Shown here: positions 32,641 to 41,793 of the stretch, one piece after another
Position numbering within the stretch: position 1 is the first letter of the stretch
How the letters are laid out: each line of letters begins with the position of its first letter
Assembly: GCA_963845895.1 (NCBI GenBank)
Contig: CAWJTN010000001.1
Location: forward strand, 558,001 to 622,000
Direction: 5' to 3'
DNA from: CAWJTN01 sp963845895
GTDB lineage: Bacteria > Patescibacteriota > Microgenomatia > UBA1406 > GWC2-37-13
DNA: 64,000 nt
Program-made: the position numbers and the translations under genes
Notes under the pieces: model-generated
What the model saw: only the letters and a program-made list of their open reading frames with translations
What the model was told of the DNA's origin: nothing
Databases searched by the model: none

Positions 32641-34317
32641 AGTTTAATGTTTACCTCCCAGACTATTAGTTCAGTATTTGCCTATGATAGTAAAGTGCCT
32701 AATAATAAATTTGGTATTCATTTAGCGCAACCTCATTTTGATGCTTTGGATAGTGCCAAACAGCTTGTAAATTCAAACGGCGGAGATTGGGGTTATATCA
32801 CTCTTGTCATGCAAGAGAATGACCGAAATCATGATAAATGGCAGGACATATTCAATCGCTTACGAAGTCTTCATCTTATTCCAATAGTTAGATTGGCGAC
32901 AGTTCCGGAAGGAGAAAATTGGAAGAAACCTAATAAAGATGATGCGGAAGACTGGGTAAATTTTCTTGATTCTTTAAACTGGGTAGTTAAGGATAGATAC
33001 ATTGTTTTATTTAATGAACCAAACCATGCCACCGAATGGGGAGGGAAGGTTGATCCGACAGACTATGCCGATGTTGCAAAAACCTTTGCGGAAAAATTAA
33101 AAAGTAAAAATTCTGATTTTTTTGTCATGCTAGGAGCTATTGACGCATCCGCCCCTCAATTACCTCCATTTTATATGGATGAAGACGCTTTTCTTAAGAT
33201 TTTTTTTAACACTTTAACAATCGAACAATTTAACAATTTATTCTCCGGTTTTGCCTCTCATTCTTATCCCAACCCCGGTTTTGCCGGATCTCCAACTGAT
33301 GTGGGGAGGGGAACAGTTCGGACTTACCAGTGGGAGCTTGAACAGTTTAAAAATTTTGGCATAAAGGATTTGCCCGTATTCATTACGGAAACGGGCTGGA
33401 AGAGACAAGGTAATCTAGATGAAAATACGGTTGCTCAATATTTTAAGTTAGCCTATGAAAATGTTTGGCTTCCTGATTCACGAGTAAGAGCGGTTACTCC
33501 CTTTGTTTTAGATTATCAGGGAGATCCGTTCTTGGGTTTTTCCTGGAGGAAGTTTCAAGATAGTGATTTTTACCAACAATACTATGATGTTCAGTCTATG
33601 AAAAAAATAAAAGGTGAGCCCGAACAGATAGAAAAGGGAGAATTAATTTATAGTTTACCAAAGGAGTTGGTTGTTGAATCAAGTTACAATTTCAAAATAA
33701 AGTTAAAAAATACAGGCCAAGACATCTGGGATAAGGACCAAGATTATTCTTTAAAACTGATTGGGAAAAACGGAGAAAAATACGACTATCTAGTCAATGA
33801 TTTAAAAAATATAAAGCCAAATGATGAGGTAGAGGTTGATCTGTTTTTTAAAACAGGTAACGAAGTAAAAAATTATTCCTTAGAAATTGCTTTATTTAAG
33901 GGAGATAAAAAAATTCTTTCGGGAGATGAATGGAGGTTTACAACACTTCCACTTCCCAGTTTAAGCTTTAAAGTTTCTTTGTTTCCTAAATTTTTAACAA
34001 GCGCTGAAGATTTTGATGTTCAGATATTTGATGATAAGGAAAATCTGATATTTAGAAAAAATAATTTGACCGTTAACCAAGGAGTAGGTAATATTGATAA
34101 TATTCAAAATATAGTTTTGGGAAAAATGTATCGAGTAGTTATTATTAAACCTTATTATTTACCCCGACAAGAGTTTGTAGTTTTTAAAAGAGGCGAAAAT
34201 CAGACGGAGTTTAAAAGGATGTATCCGTGGGATTTTAATGGGGATGGAAAATTAAGTTTACAAGATCTGATAACTCTTTTTAAAAACCCACAATTATTTT
34301 CACTTCTCATACCTTAG
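32578..34317 (+). CDS. Secreted glycosidase-like (beta/alpha)8 protein with dockerin-like C-terminus
   Basis: A 579-residue protein. The signal peptide (about 1-34) is largely encoded by an AT-rich repeat. Residues 45-340 look like a clan-A glycoside hydrolase barrel: IVLFNEPNH (acid/base Glu) and VFITETGW (nucleophile Glu). A CARDB/Ig-like beta domain follows (about 350-450: LKNTGQDIWDKDQDYSL). The C-terminus WDFNGDGKLSLQDLITLF is one dockerin-type calcium loop (DFNGDGKL). The substrate is unknown; it may degrade or remodel polysaccharide outside the cell. Confidence 0.75.
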   Translation: MNLKFSKFNFAFCILTFAFIYSLMFTSQTISSVFAYDSKVPNNKFGIHLAQPHFDALDSAKQLVNSNGGDWGYITLVMQENDRNHDKWQDIFNRLRSLHLIPIVRLATVPEGENWKKPNKDDAEDWVNFLDSLNWVVKDRYIVLFNEPNHATEWGGKVDPTDYADVAKTFAEKLKSKNSDFFVMLGAIDASAPQLPPFYMDEDAFLKIFFNTLTIEQFNNLFSGFASHSYPNPGFAGSPTDVGRGTVRTYQWELEQFKNFGIKDLPVFITETGWKRQGNLDENTVAQYFKLAYENVWLPDSRVRAVTPFVLDYQGDPFLGFSWRKFQDSDFYQQYYDVQSMKKIKGEPEQIEKGELIYSLPKELVVESSYNFKIKLKNTGQDIWDKDQDYSLKLIGKNGEKYDYLVNDLKNIKPNDEVEVDLFFKTGNEVKNYSLEIALFKGDKKILSGDEWRFTTLPLPSLSFKVSLFPKFLTSAEDFDVQIFDDKENLIFRKNNLTVNQGVGNIDNIQNIVLGKMYRVVIIKPYYLPRQEFVVFKRGENQTEFKRMYPWDFNGDGKLSLQDLITLFKNPQLFSLLIP

Positions 34318-34349
34318 TTATTTCGTCTCTTGTTTATATCAATTAAGAT

Positions 34350-35435
34350 TTAATACCTTTTTGCTATATAATTTCTATATCTTATAAGTGGGTTTAGATC
34401 ATAATGTAAATTACTCCCTTCACGTTTATTTTTATTATTCGTTTCTTTACCAATTTTAATAGCTTCGTCTAGCCACATCATTATTTGCGTCTTATCAATT
34501 ATTATATCCTTCATTTTAAATTGAAAATTGGCGGTAGTATCACAACCACAATTAATATAAAAAGATAAAATGTCTTGTCCGTGAAAATTTAATTCTGCTT
34601 GAACTTTTCTTCCAGTTTCTTCTTGACTGGCTTTTCTACGTCTTTCCGACTCTATGCGACCGGGTGAAACTATGAATCTATCAATTAGAGGAGGTAAACT
34701 AGGACGGATTGCATAAGCCAATGTAGCCTCTAAAGTCGATGGTTTGACATTACTACTATAAATGTTTAGGCTTTTTCGATGTCTTCCCGCAGAAAGTGAA
34801 TCTCTTATTTGAGTAAAGGTTGGAATAAAAGTAAAAAGATACATTCCGGCGATAGCGATTAAACCCGCGGCAGAGAGACCGCCGCCCAAAATCTCAACAG
34901 CTCCATCCGGAGATGATATATTACCTGCTTGAATTAGCTGTGATATATACTTAAATGGTTCTAATAAATTCTTGCTTAATTCGGAAGCTAGAGGTAAGGA
35001 GTAAGCAAGTGCATAATAAGAGATAAGCGGTTGACGAAGAAGTAATTTTATATTTTTTTTGATTGAACCGTCATTTTGATTTTCCGGAAAAATTGTCTGT
35101 ATAAAAGAAGATGCCATCGCCAGGAAACCTGCCATATTTTGTACTGGTGACATTTTCGTTGGATCAAGATAAGGAATATTATTTTCTATAGCAGTATAAA
35201 GAACACCAAGTGTAACAACAGTTTTTCCTATAATTATAGGAGTAAGAGATCGATCACTTCCAGATTTCCGTGGTAATAATGATCTAAGATAACCTTTTAA
35301 ACTAAAAGGAGGTGCAGGTTCAGTTCTGAGCAAAGCTGGGTTTTCTGCCGGTGGACCATCAGGATTACCATATGCTGCTTCGTTCCAAAATCTTCTTTTA
35401 TATTCTTCAGCGTCAAAGGGTTGAAATTCATGCAT
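34350..35435 (-). CDS. Hypothetical multi-pass membrane protein
   Basis: A 361-residue protein with a hydrophilic N-terminus rich in Pro and several moderately hydrophobic segments (about 68-84 IIIGKTVVTLGVLYTAI, 105-115, 185-210 GGGLSAAGLIAIAGMYLFTF). A long hydrophilic C-terminal half carries a basic run (ESERRRKASQEETGRKVQ). Not recognised. Separate transcription unit, ATG a short distance from TATAAT-like sequence. Confidence 0.5.
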   Translation of the reverse strand: MHEFQPFDAEEYKRRFWNEAAYGNPDGPPAENPALLRTEPAPPFSLKGYLRSLLPRKSGSDRSLTPIIIGKTVVTLGVLYTAIENNIPYLDPTKMSPVQNMAGFLAMASSFIQTIFPENQNDGSIKKNIKLLLRQPLISYYALAYSLPLASELSKNLLEPFKYISQLIQAGNISSPDGAVEILGGGLSAAGLIAIAGMYLFTFIPTFTQIRDSLSAGRHRKSLNIYSSNVKPSTLEATLAYAIRPSLPPLIDRFIVSPGRIESERRRKASQEETGRKVQAELNFHGQDILSFYINCGCDTTANFQFKMKDIIIDKTQIMMWLDEAIKIGKETNNKNKREGSNLHYDLNPLIRYRNYIAKRY

Positions 35436-35494
35436 AATAAGCTGATATTATACCATATATATCCTATAGTGTAAAGCAAAAATGCGGCGAGTTT

Positions 35495-35740
35495 TTACTC
35501 TTTTTTTGGTTTTCCTACATCTTTTAACCCCTTTTTATTTTTATTCAGCATCTCAATAAAAAGATCGACGTCATTTTTAAAAAGGATGATCGAGTTTCTT
35601 TTATGTTCCTCGCCTTCCTTGACAAAGCGCGACTCGGTTATCCTAAGATATGTACTTCCGTTTGATGCTTCTTTAACATCAAAAAAGTAGGTTCGTTTGC
35701 CGAATTTTAAAATATTTTCGCTTGGAGTTTTTGTTTCCAT
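35495..35740 (-). CDS. PUR-alpha-like nucleic-acid-binding protein (DUF3276 type)
   Basis: An 81-residue protein. KFGKRTYFFDVKEASNGSTY then LRITESR resembles the PUR repeat of the DUF3276/PurA-like family that binds single-stranded DNA or RNA. Short Lys-rich tail (KDVGKPKKE). Confidence 0.75.
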   Translation of the reverse strand: METKTPSENILKFGKRTYFFDVKEASNGSTYLRITESRFVKEGEEHKRNSIILFKNDVDLFIEMLNKNKKGLKDVGKPKKE

Positions 35741-35813
35741 TAAAAATCACCCGCTTTCTAAAAATAAAATTAAAACTATCTGGAGTTTTTGTCTACAGTT
35801 TATAATCCACAAA

Positions 35814-36500
35814 TTAGGCAGATTTTATTGCAGTTCTAAGATAATCCACATGATCTTGCAAATGGTCAGTTTTAGTCAAGAAACTTCCTGGACAAATGAC
35901 ATCAGGTTTGAATTTTTGTGTAAGAATAATTGGAAGAGTTTCTTGATTTACTGCTCCGTCTAAATAGATAGTGTTCCTATAGTCTTTTTGTCGCAGCTGT
36001 TCTATTTTTTTTAACGTTTCGGGCAAAAATGGCGATCCTTGAAAGCCCGGATGCACAGACATGATTTGAATGGAGTTGATAGTTGTTAGTTGGTAGTTAT
36101 TGGTTAGATCAGAGACAGAGTCTTCGGGATTTAAAACTAAAGCGAAATGAAATTGAGGGAAATTTACAGTTAGTAGATGGTAGTTGGGGTGAAGGGAATA
36201 ATGAATAAAAATAGTTTGAATTCTAAACGATTTATTTTTAATTGTTAAGTTGTTTAATTGTTTAATTGATTGTTCGTAATCTTTTACCATCAAATGAAAA
36301 TCAAATGATAAAGTTTTAATTGTTTCATTGTTAAATTGTTTTATCGCCAGCAATATTTCATCAATTTGAACTGTCTTATTAGGAACATAAATCCCATCAG
36401 CTATATCTATTTGAAAACTCTTAAAATAAGGCGAAAGTCTTTTTAACTGTTTAATAAGATCATCTGAATTTTTCTCTAATGGTGAAGGTATAATTTCCAT
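35814..36500 (-). CDS. rpe: Ribulose-phosphate 3-epimerase-like protein
   Basis: A 228-residue TIM-barrel protein. QIDIADGIYVPN (metal-binding Asp), DFHLMV, and MSVHPGFQGSPFLPETLKKI are the family blocks. It interconverts ribulose-5-phosphate and xylulose-5-phosphate. Compared with standard Rpe, the middle is padded by repeat-derived peptides (NYHLLTVN, LTNNYQLTTINS, KQLNNLTIKNKS), and the usual first-strand SxLsaD motif is altered (IIPSPLEKNSDDL), so activity is less certain. The ATG at 36500 is preferred over an in-frame TTG three bases earlier. Confidence 0.75.
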   Translation of the reverse strand: MEIIPSPLEKNSDDLIKQLKRLSPYFKSFQIDIADGIYVPNKTVQIDEILLAIKQFNNETIKTLSFDFHLMVKDYEQSIKQLNNLTIKNKSFRIQTIFIHYSLHPNYHLLTVNFPQFHFALVLNPEDSVSDLTNNYQLTTINSIQIMSVHPGFQGSPFLPETLKKIEQLRQKDYRNTIYLDGAVNQETLPIILTQKFKPDVICPGSFLTKTDHLQDHVDYLRTAIKSA

Positions 36501-36529
36501 CAAGATAATTTTATCAGTTATAATAAGTT

Positions 36530-37141
36530 ATGGATTTCGAAGTGGAAAAATCAGTATTCAATAGCCTTTATTCCGGCCTAAGCGGTTATTCAATTTCACA
36601 ACAGGCCAGGAAAAAACTTAGTTTTTCCGATAAAGCACATACCTACGGTGAAGTGACTCCTGAAGGTTTTTCAAAAATGATGGCGGATTTAGATTATAAA
36701 AAAGATGGCGTTTTTTACGATCTTGGATCAGGTACGGGTAAAGCCGTGATTTTAGCGGCAATGTTCGGCAATTTTTCGAAACTTATAGGAATTGAAATAA
36801 TCGAAGATTTATATAAAGCAGCTAAGGGAGTCCTAACCCGTTTTGATCAAGAAGTCAGACCTCTTTTAGCGAAAGAAAAACAAAATCAGAAGCTAAGTTT
36901 TGTTAATGCCAACTTTCTTGGATACGATTTTTCGGATGCAGAACTAATTTTCACTCACTCAACCTGTTTTTATGATGAGTTAATGCTGGCGCTGGAGAGA
37001 AAGTTCATTAATCTTAAAAAAGGAGCAAAGGTGTTAACGGTAACTAAAACTTTACAATCTCCTTTTTTCCGTTTTCTAAAGTCCGACGAATACCTAATGA
37101 CTTGGGGAAAGGCAACTGTTAATTTTTACGAAAAGATATAA
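36530..37141 (+). CDS. Dot1-like class I SAM methyltransferase
   Basis: A 203-residue protein. YGEVTPEGFSKMM then FYDLGSGTGKAVILAAM (motif I) and LIGIEIIEDLY resemble the Dot1/histone-lysine methyltransferase branch, which in bacteria has unknown protein targets. NANFLGYDFSDAELIFTHST is the post-II segment. The ATG is five bases after a TATAAT box. Confidence 0.75.
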   Translation: MDFEVEKSVFNSLYSGLSGYSISQQARKKLSFSDKAHTYGEVTPEGFSKMMADLDYKKDGVFYDLGSGTGKAVILAAMFGNFSKLIGIEIIEDLYKAAKGVLTRFDQEVRPLLAKEKQNQKLSFVNANFLGYDFSDAELIFTHSTCFYDELMLALERKFINLKKGAKVLTVTKTLQSPFFRFLKSDEYLMTWGKATVNFYEKI

Positions 37142-37215
37142 AATGAGTGAAAAAGAAAAAAAGAACATTGGTATGATAGAATTCCTATATTAAGTCATAT
37201 TGTACACGCAATTTT

Positions 37216-38550
37216 ATGGATTTTAGGCAGAAGGGATTAAAACTTCTTTCAGATCTTATTGGTTTTCAAACTGTAGCAGCAGACCCAAAACGTTATAAAG
37301 AAATTCTACGGGCTGTTGATTTTTTAACAAAAGAATTAAAGAAAGAGGGTTTGCAGGTTGAAGTTTTAAAACTGAAAAATGCTTCTCCTCTAATTATCGC
37401 ATCAAAGTTTATTTCAAAGTCAGCTAAAACAATCGCAATTTACGCTCACTATGATGTTCAGCCCGAAGATCCGGTAGATGAGTGGAAAACTCCTCCATTT
37501 AAGTTAACAGTTAAAAACGGAAAATTTTTTGCAAGAGGAGCAGCTGATGATAAAAGCCATTTAGTCCAGATTATTTTGGCATTCGAAAAACTTCTGAAGG
37601 ATAATAAGTTAGTCAATAATCTTATTTTTATTTTTGAGGGAGAAGAAGAAGTGGGAAGCAGAAACTTTGAAGACTACATGATTAAGGCTAAAAAGCTATT
37701 ATCCAAAGCAGAAGTATTTTATTTGATAGATGTTGGGATGCATAAAAAGAATATTCCACAGATTTTTTATGGACTTAGAGGTTTGGTTTATTTTGAAATT
37801 ATTCTTGAGATAGGAAAGCGTGATCTTCATTCCGGGATTTACGGCAATCTGGTATTGGATCCGACTTTGGTTTTGAGCACTTTATTTTCAAAAATAAAAG
37901 ATGTAAATTCAGGAAAAATTATTATTCCTCATTTTTACGACAAAGTAAGAAAATTAAACGATAAAGAACTGGCTCTATTGGATAAAGTGAAGGTAAGTCC
38001 TGAGGATCTTGCGAAAGAGGCAGATGTGAATATCGTCTTGAGTACAGATGGGAAACCTGAGCATTTATCGACAAAAATTTTTCCCTCCTTTGATATAAAT
38101 GGAGTTGTGGCCGGATATACAGGTCAGGGCGCAAAGACTGTAATTCCAAAAAAAATAATATCCAAGTTTTCATTTAGACTTGTTGAAAATCAGGATCCTG
38201 ATGAGATTGAAAAATTGGTAACTTCCTTTATCAAAAAAAATATTCCAAAAGGAGTGAAGTATGGTTTGAAGACACTTGCCAAGTTCTCTCCTTTTTATAC
38301 CAAGGTAGACGACAAATACATAAGAAGCACAGCAGATATCTTAAAGGAGATCTTTAAAAATGGAACTTTATTAAATCGGACAGGAGGTTCAGTCCCCGCA
38401 TCAGAAATCCTTCAAAGGTTATTCCAAAAACCAGTTATCCTTACCGGCTTTACCCTTCCTGATGAGAAAATTCATTCGCCAAACGAAAATATGGATGAGG
38501 AGATGTTTTGGATGGGAATTAAGGCCTTAGAGAAAATCTATTCTCAATAG
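37216..38550 (+). CDS. M20 family metallopeptidase (dipeptidase/carboxypeptidase)
   Basis: A 444-residue protein. IYAHYDVQP (first metal His and Asp), ARGAADDKSH (bridging Asp), FEGEEEVGS (catalytic Glu-Glu), and a late HSPNENM (His) make a complete M20 two-zinc site. Closest in style to the CNDP/PepV-like peptidases. Probably cleaves imported small peptides, useful for an organism with few biosynthetic pathways (inference). Confidence 0.88.
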   Translation: MDFRQKGLKLLSDLIGFQTVAADPKRYKEILRAVDFLTKELKKEGLQVEVLKLKNASPLIIASKFISKSAKTIAIYAHYDVQPEDPVDEWKTPPFKLTVKNGKFFARGAADDKSHLVQIILAFEKLLKDNKLVNNLIFIFEGEEEVGSRNFEDYMIKAKKLLSKAEVFYLIDVGMHKKNIPQIFYGLRGLVYFEIILEIGKRDLHSGIYGNLVLDPTLVLSTLFSKIKDVNSGKIIIPHFYDKVRKLNDKELALLDKVKVSPEDLAKEADVNIVLSTDGKPEHLSTKIFPSFDINGVVAGYTGQGAKTVIPKKIISKFSFRLVENQDPDEIEKLVTSFIKKNIPKGVKYGLKTLAKFSPFYTKVDDKYIRSTADILKEIFKNGTLLNRTGGSVPASEILQRLFQKPVILTGFTLPDEKIHSPNENMDEEMFWMGIKALEKIYSQ

Positions 38551-38609
38551 ATTGTTGATTATAGTCTACAGACATCTTTCTTAATTCTTGTTAGGATGGC
38601 TTTAATTAG

Positions 38610-39698
38610 ATGAAAGATAATCTTGTTTACTATTTAGGCTTCTCACATTTTTTAGGAATAGGGCCAATGAGATTTTCCGCCTTAATGAAATATTTTAGAG
38701 ACGAGAAAGAAGCCTATCTTGCAAAAAGAAAAGAGCTGAATGAAGTTTTAGGAATTAAGACAGCAGAAAAGTTCATTAATTTTAGAAACCAATTTGATCC
38801 AGTCAAAAAATTAGAGGAGTTAAAGGAAAAAGAAATCACGGTAATTCCTCTTAATCAAACAATTTATCCTTTACAACTAAAAAATATTTCAGATCCGCCA
38901 ATTTGTTTGTATATTAAAGGAAATATCAAACAAATTGATTGGAAGAGTTTCTTCTTTGCAGTAGTTGGTACAAGAAAACCAACTCCTTATGGAGAACAGG
39001 TGACAAGAAAGTTTGCAACAGAACTGTCAGAGGCAGGATTTGTTATAGTTTCAGGGTTGGCAATTGGTATAGATTCGGCTGCCCATTGGGCGGCAATAAA
39101 TTCCAGCGGCAAAACAGTTGCCTTTTTGGGCTGCGGAGTTGATGTGATTTACCCTTCATCGAACTTTAAACTATATCAAAGAATAATTGAGAGGGGAGGA
39201 CTTATAATCTCAGAGTTTCCACCTGGTCACACAGTTTTACCCGGTCTTTTTATAGCCAGAAATAGATTAATTTCAGGCTTATCGATGGGGGTGCTGGTTG
39301 TTGAGGGAGCGAAAGATTCAGGTGCCTTGATTACGGCAAAATATGCTTTGGAACAGGGAAAAGAAGTCTTTGCCCCTCCTGGGCCATTAACTTCTGAAAT
39401 GTCGGTTGCGCCAAATTTTCTTTTAAAGCAGGGAGCAAAATTGGTCACCTGTCTTGAAGATATACTGGAAGAGTTTGATTTAAAGATTGCACCGAAGAAA
39501 AAAGAAGATTTTGAAAAAGATTTAAATTCGGAAGAAAAAAGGATATTCGAAATTTTATCAAAAGAGGCAAAATTAGCTGACGAGATAGCGATTGATATGG
39601 GATTATCCATAGAAAAAATTTTAAATATCTTGTCTGTTTTGGAAATTAAGGGAATTATTGAAAAAAATAGTGAAGGAAAGTATCAAGTCAGATATTAA
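38610..39698 (+). CDS. dprA: DNA-processing protein DprA
   Basis: A 362-residue protein. GTRKPTPYGEQ, SGLAIGIDSAAH, GCGVDVIYPSSN, ISEFPPG, ARNRLISGLSMGVLVVEGAK and AKYALEQGKEVFAPPG form the Rossmann DprA core that loads RecA on incoming ssDNA. The C-terminal winged helix (about 300-362) is present. With ComM at 51 kb it points to natural transformation. Confidence 0.95.
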   Translation: MKDNLVYYLGFSHFLGIGPMRFSALMKYFRDEKEAYLAKRKELNEVLGIKTAEKFINFRNQFDPVKKLEELKEKEITVIPLNQTIYPLQLKNISDPPICLYIKGNIKQIDWKSFFFAVVGTRKPTPYGEQVTRKFATELSEAGFVIVSGLAIGIDSAAHWAAINSSGKTVAFLGCGVDVIYPSSNFKLYQRIIERGGLIISEFPPGHTVLPGLFIARNRLISGLSMGVLVVEGAKDSGALITAKYALEQGKEVFAPPGPLTSEMSVAPNFLLKQGAKLVTCLEDILEEFDLKIAPKKKEDFEKDLNSEEKRIFEILSKEAKLADEIAIDMGLSIEKILNILSVLEIKGIIEKNSEGKYQVRY

Positions 39699-39761
39699 CT
39701 GCTATACTATCTGGTTTCACTACAATTGATTTTGTGGGACTCAAGTTGTATACTCATTTTG

Positions 39762-40403
39762 ATGAAAGGCCGAAATAACAATAAGACTAAGTCTTTTTTT
39801 TCTACATATAACTTCAAATCTTATAACAAAGGAGAAGTTATAGTGAAGGCAGAAGACAAAATTGATAATGCTTTTTATTTACAAAAAGGATTTGTGAGAG
39901 AATACACAAATTCAAATGACGGAGGAGAATTGACTCTTCACATTTTTGTACCTGGATCTTTTTTTCCGATGACGTCTGTGATCAGCGGTATTGCAAATAG
40001 ATATTATTATGAAGCTTTAACCAACGTTAAGGCATATCCTGTCCCAAAAGCTAAGGTTTTTGATTTTTTAAAAAAAGAACCCGCTGTTCTTTTAGATTTA
40101 ACTGATAGATTGTTACAGGGGATCGACAGACTTTTAACCCGCATAGAATATTTAACATTTGCCAAAGCCGATACAAGAGTCGTGTCGAGCTTATTATTTC
40201 TAGCCAGTCATTTTGCTAGAAAAAGTGGGAAAAAAATTGAAATTAAATATAGATTTACTCATAAAGATATCGCATCAATAGCGGGAGTGACTAGGGAAAC
40301 AGCCAGTAGAACACTTGAAGATTTAAAGAGAAGTAAAGTTATTGAGTTTAAGCATTCTAAAATTATAATAAATAATCTTAAAGCCCTTCAAACAAGAGTT
40401 TAA
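39762..40403 (+). CDS. Crp/Fnr-family transcription regulator
   Basis: A 213-residue protein. The cyclic-nucleotide-binding-like beta-barrel (FYLQKGFVREYTNSNDGGEL) is at 30-110 and a C-terminal HTH (FTHKDIASIAGVTRETASRT) at about 165-184. The barrel lacks the standard cAMP phosphate-cassette Arg, so the ligand is unknown. The ATG at 39762 follows TATACT by several bases; the longer frame from 39726 adds unrelated residues. Confidence 0.88.
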   Translation: MKGRNNNKTKSFFSTYNFKSYNKGEVIVKAEDKIDNAFYLQKGFVREYTNSNDGGELTLHIFVPGSFFPMTSVISGIANRYYYEALTNVKAYPVPKAKVFDFLKKEPAVLLDLTDRLLQGIDRLLTRIEYLTFAKADTRVVSSLLFLASHFARKSGKKIEIKYRFTHKDIASIAGVTRETASRTLEDLKRSKVIEFKHSKIIINNLKALQTRV

Positions 40404-40424
40404 CTCTTCCAAAATTTTTAAAAT

Positions 40425-41240
40425 ATGAATATCGGATTATTTGATTCTGGATTAGGCGGCTTAACAATTTTAAAAGAATTTATTAGATTGCTTCCTCAAT
40501 ACGATTATATTTATCTAGGAGATAACGCATACGTCCCTTACGGAGGACGGTCTGAAAAATTGATTTACAAAAGAACATTAAAAGCTGTCGATTTTCTGTT
40601 TAGAAAAAACTGCTTTTTGATAGTTTTAGCATGTAATACAGCTACCGCAACCTCACTTAAAAAGATTCAGCAAGAATATCTGCCAAGAAATTATCCATCG
40701 CAAAGAGTTTTGGGAATTATACTGCCAACAGTCGAGTCGGTTATAGAAAATCTAGCAAAAAGGGTAGGTGTGATTGGAACATATGCAACCATTATTTCAA
40801 GGGTCTTTGAAAAAGAATTAAAAAAACTAGACAGTTCAATAAAAGTTTTTCAAAACACCTGTCCGCTTTTGGTACCAGTTATTGAAGAGGGTGAGTATCA
40901 TTGGGAAGGTCTTGATTTGCTTTTAGAAAAATATATAAATCCTCTGAAGAAACAGAAGATCGACTCGTTAATTTTGGGTTGTACGCATTATGGGTTGATT
41001 GAAGACAAGATTCAATCGATTGTAGGGAATAAAATAAAGGTTGTCTCTGAGGGTCCTATTGCAGCTTCCAAGCTTAAAATCTATCTTTCTAAGCATAAAG
41101 AAATTAAGAAGAAATTAAGCAAAAATAGAAAAAGGGAGTATTTTGTAACCGACCTAAACGATAGATACGTTAAAATGGCAAAACTATTTATGGGAAAATA
41201 CTTCTGCAATGGTGAGAAGTTTCAACTTACAACTATATAA
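40425..41240 (+). CDS. murI: Glutamate racemase
   Basis: A 271-residue protein. GLFDSGLGGLTIL, YLGDNAYVPYGGRS, LACNTATA (first catalytic Cys) and LGCTHYGLI (second Cys) are all present. Provides D-glutamate for peptidoglycan. 21 bp after the Crp-like gene. Confidence 0.95.
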   Translation: MNIGLFDSGLGGLTILKEFIRLLPQYDYIYLGDNAYVPYGGRSEKLIYKRTLKAVDFLFRKNCFLIVLACNTATATSLKKIQQEYLPRNYPSQRVLGIILPTVESVIENLAKRVGVIGTYATIISRVFEKELKKLDSSIKVFQNTCPLLVPVIEEGEYHWEGLDLLLEKYINPLKKQKIDSLILGCTHYGLIEDKIQSIVGNKIKVVSEGPIAASKLKIYLSKHKEIKKKLSKNRKREYFVTDLNDRYVKMAKLFMGKYFCNGEKFQLTTI

Positions 41241-41244
41241 ACAT

Positions 41245-41682
41245 TCATTCGTCAGTTTTTTTTAATCTTCTTATGTATTTTTCTTGCATTAGAGGTTTTG
41301 TGTTCAAGAAAGTATCAACAAATAATTTGGCTTTTTCAAAGTCGATGTAATCAGACGGGAGAGCCAGTATATTGATATGATCATGTTCCCGCATATGTTT
41401 AACTTGCCCTTCATCAAAAGCCAACCCGCAATAAACACCTTTAAATCTATTTGCTGTCATAGCTACACCGTTGCCTGATCCACAGATTACAATTCCCAAA
41501 AATTCCTTCGGATTTTGAAGCACTGCCTGGGCAACCTTCTTACTAAAGTCGGGATTATCATCAAGAGGTTCATATCTGTAATTACCTAGATCTTCAACAC
41601 GTATATTTTTTTCTTGAATATACTCGACAAGTTTATTTTTTAGTTCAAAACCTCGGTGATCTGCACCAATAAAAATAGTCAT
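41245..41682 (-). CDS. rpiB: Ribose-5-phosphate isomerase B
   Basis: A 145-residue protein. FIGADHRGFELKN, GIVICGSGNGVAMTANRFKG (catalytic Ser/Cys loop) and EHDHINILALPSDYI match RpiB/LacAB. With the epimerase at 35.8 kb it serves the non-oxidative pentose phosphate route. Confidence 0.94.
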   Translation of the reverse strand: MTIFIGADHRGFELKNKLVEYIQEKNIRVEDLGNYRYEPLDDNPDFSKKVAQAVLQNPKEFLGIVICGSGNGVAMTANRFKGVYCGLAFDEGQVKHMREHDHINILALPSDYIDFEKAKLFVDTFLNTKPLMQEKYIRRLKKTDE

Positions 41683-41709
41683 GATTTTATTATAATAAAT
41701 TATTTAATT

Positions 41710-41771
41710 GTTCAATTGCGAGTTGCGTATTACGGATTTACAAATAATTCGTCATTCGTAATGCGTAATTA
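41710..41771. repeat. Intergenic AT-rich palindrome
   Basis: GAGTTGCGTATTACGGATTT and its partial complement (CGTCATTCGTAATGCGTAATT) form a hairpin in the 111-bp gap between rpiB and tatD. Confidence 0.55.
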
Positions 41772-41793
41772 AGAAATCGATTAATTTTTATTT

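Noticed and set aside
36501..36503. TTG start of the epimerase
   Set aside because: The adjacent ATG at 36500 is a better initiation codon.
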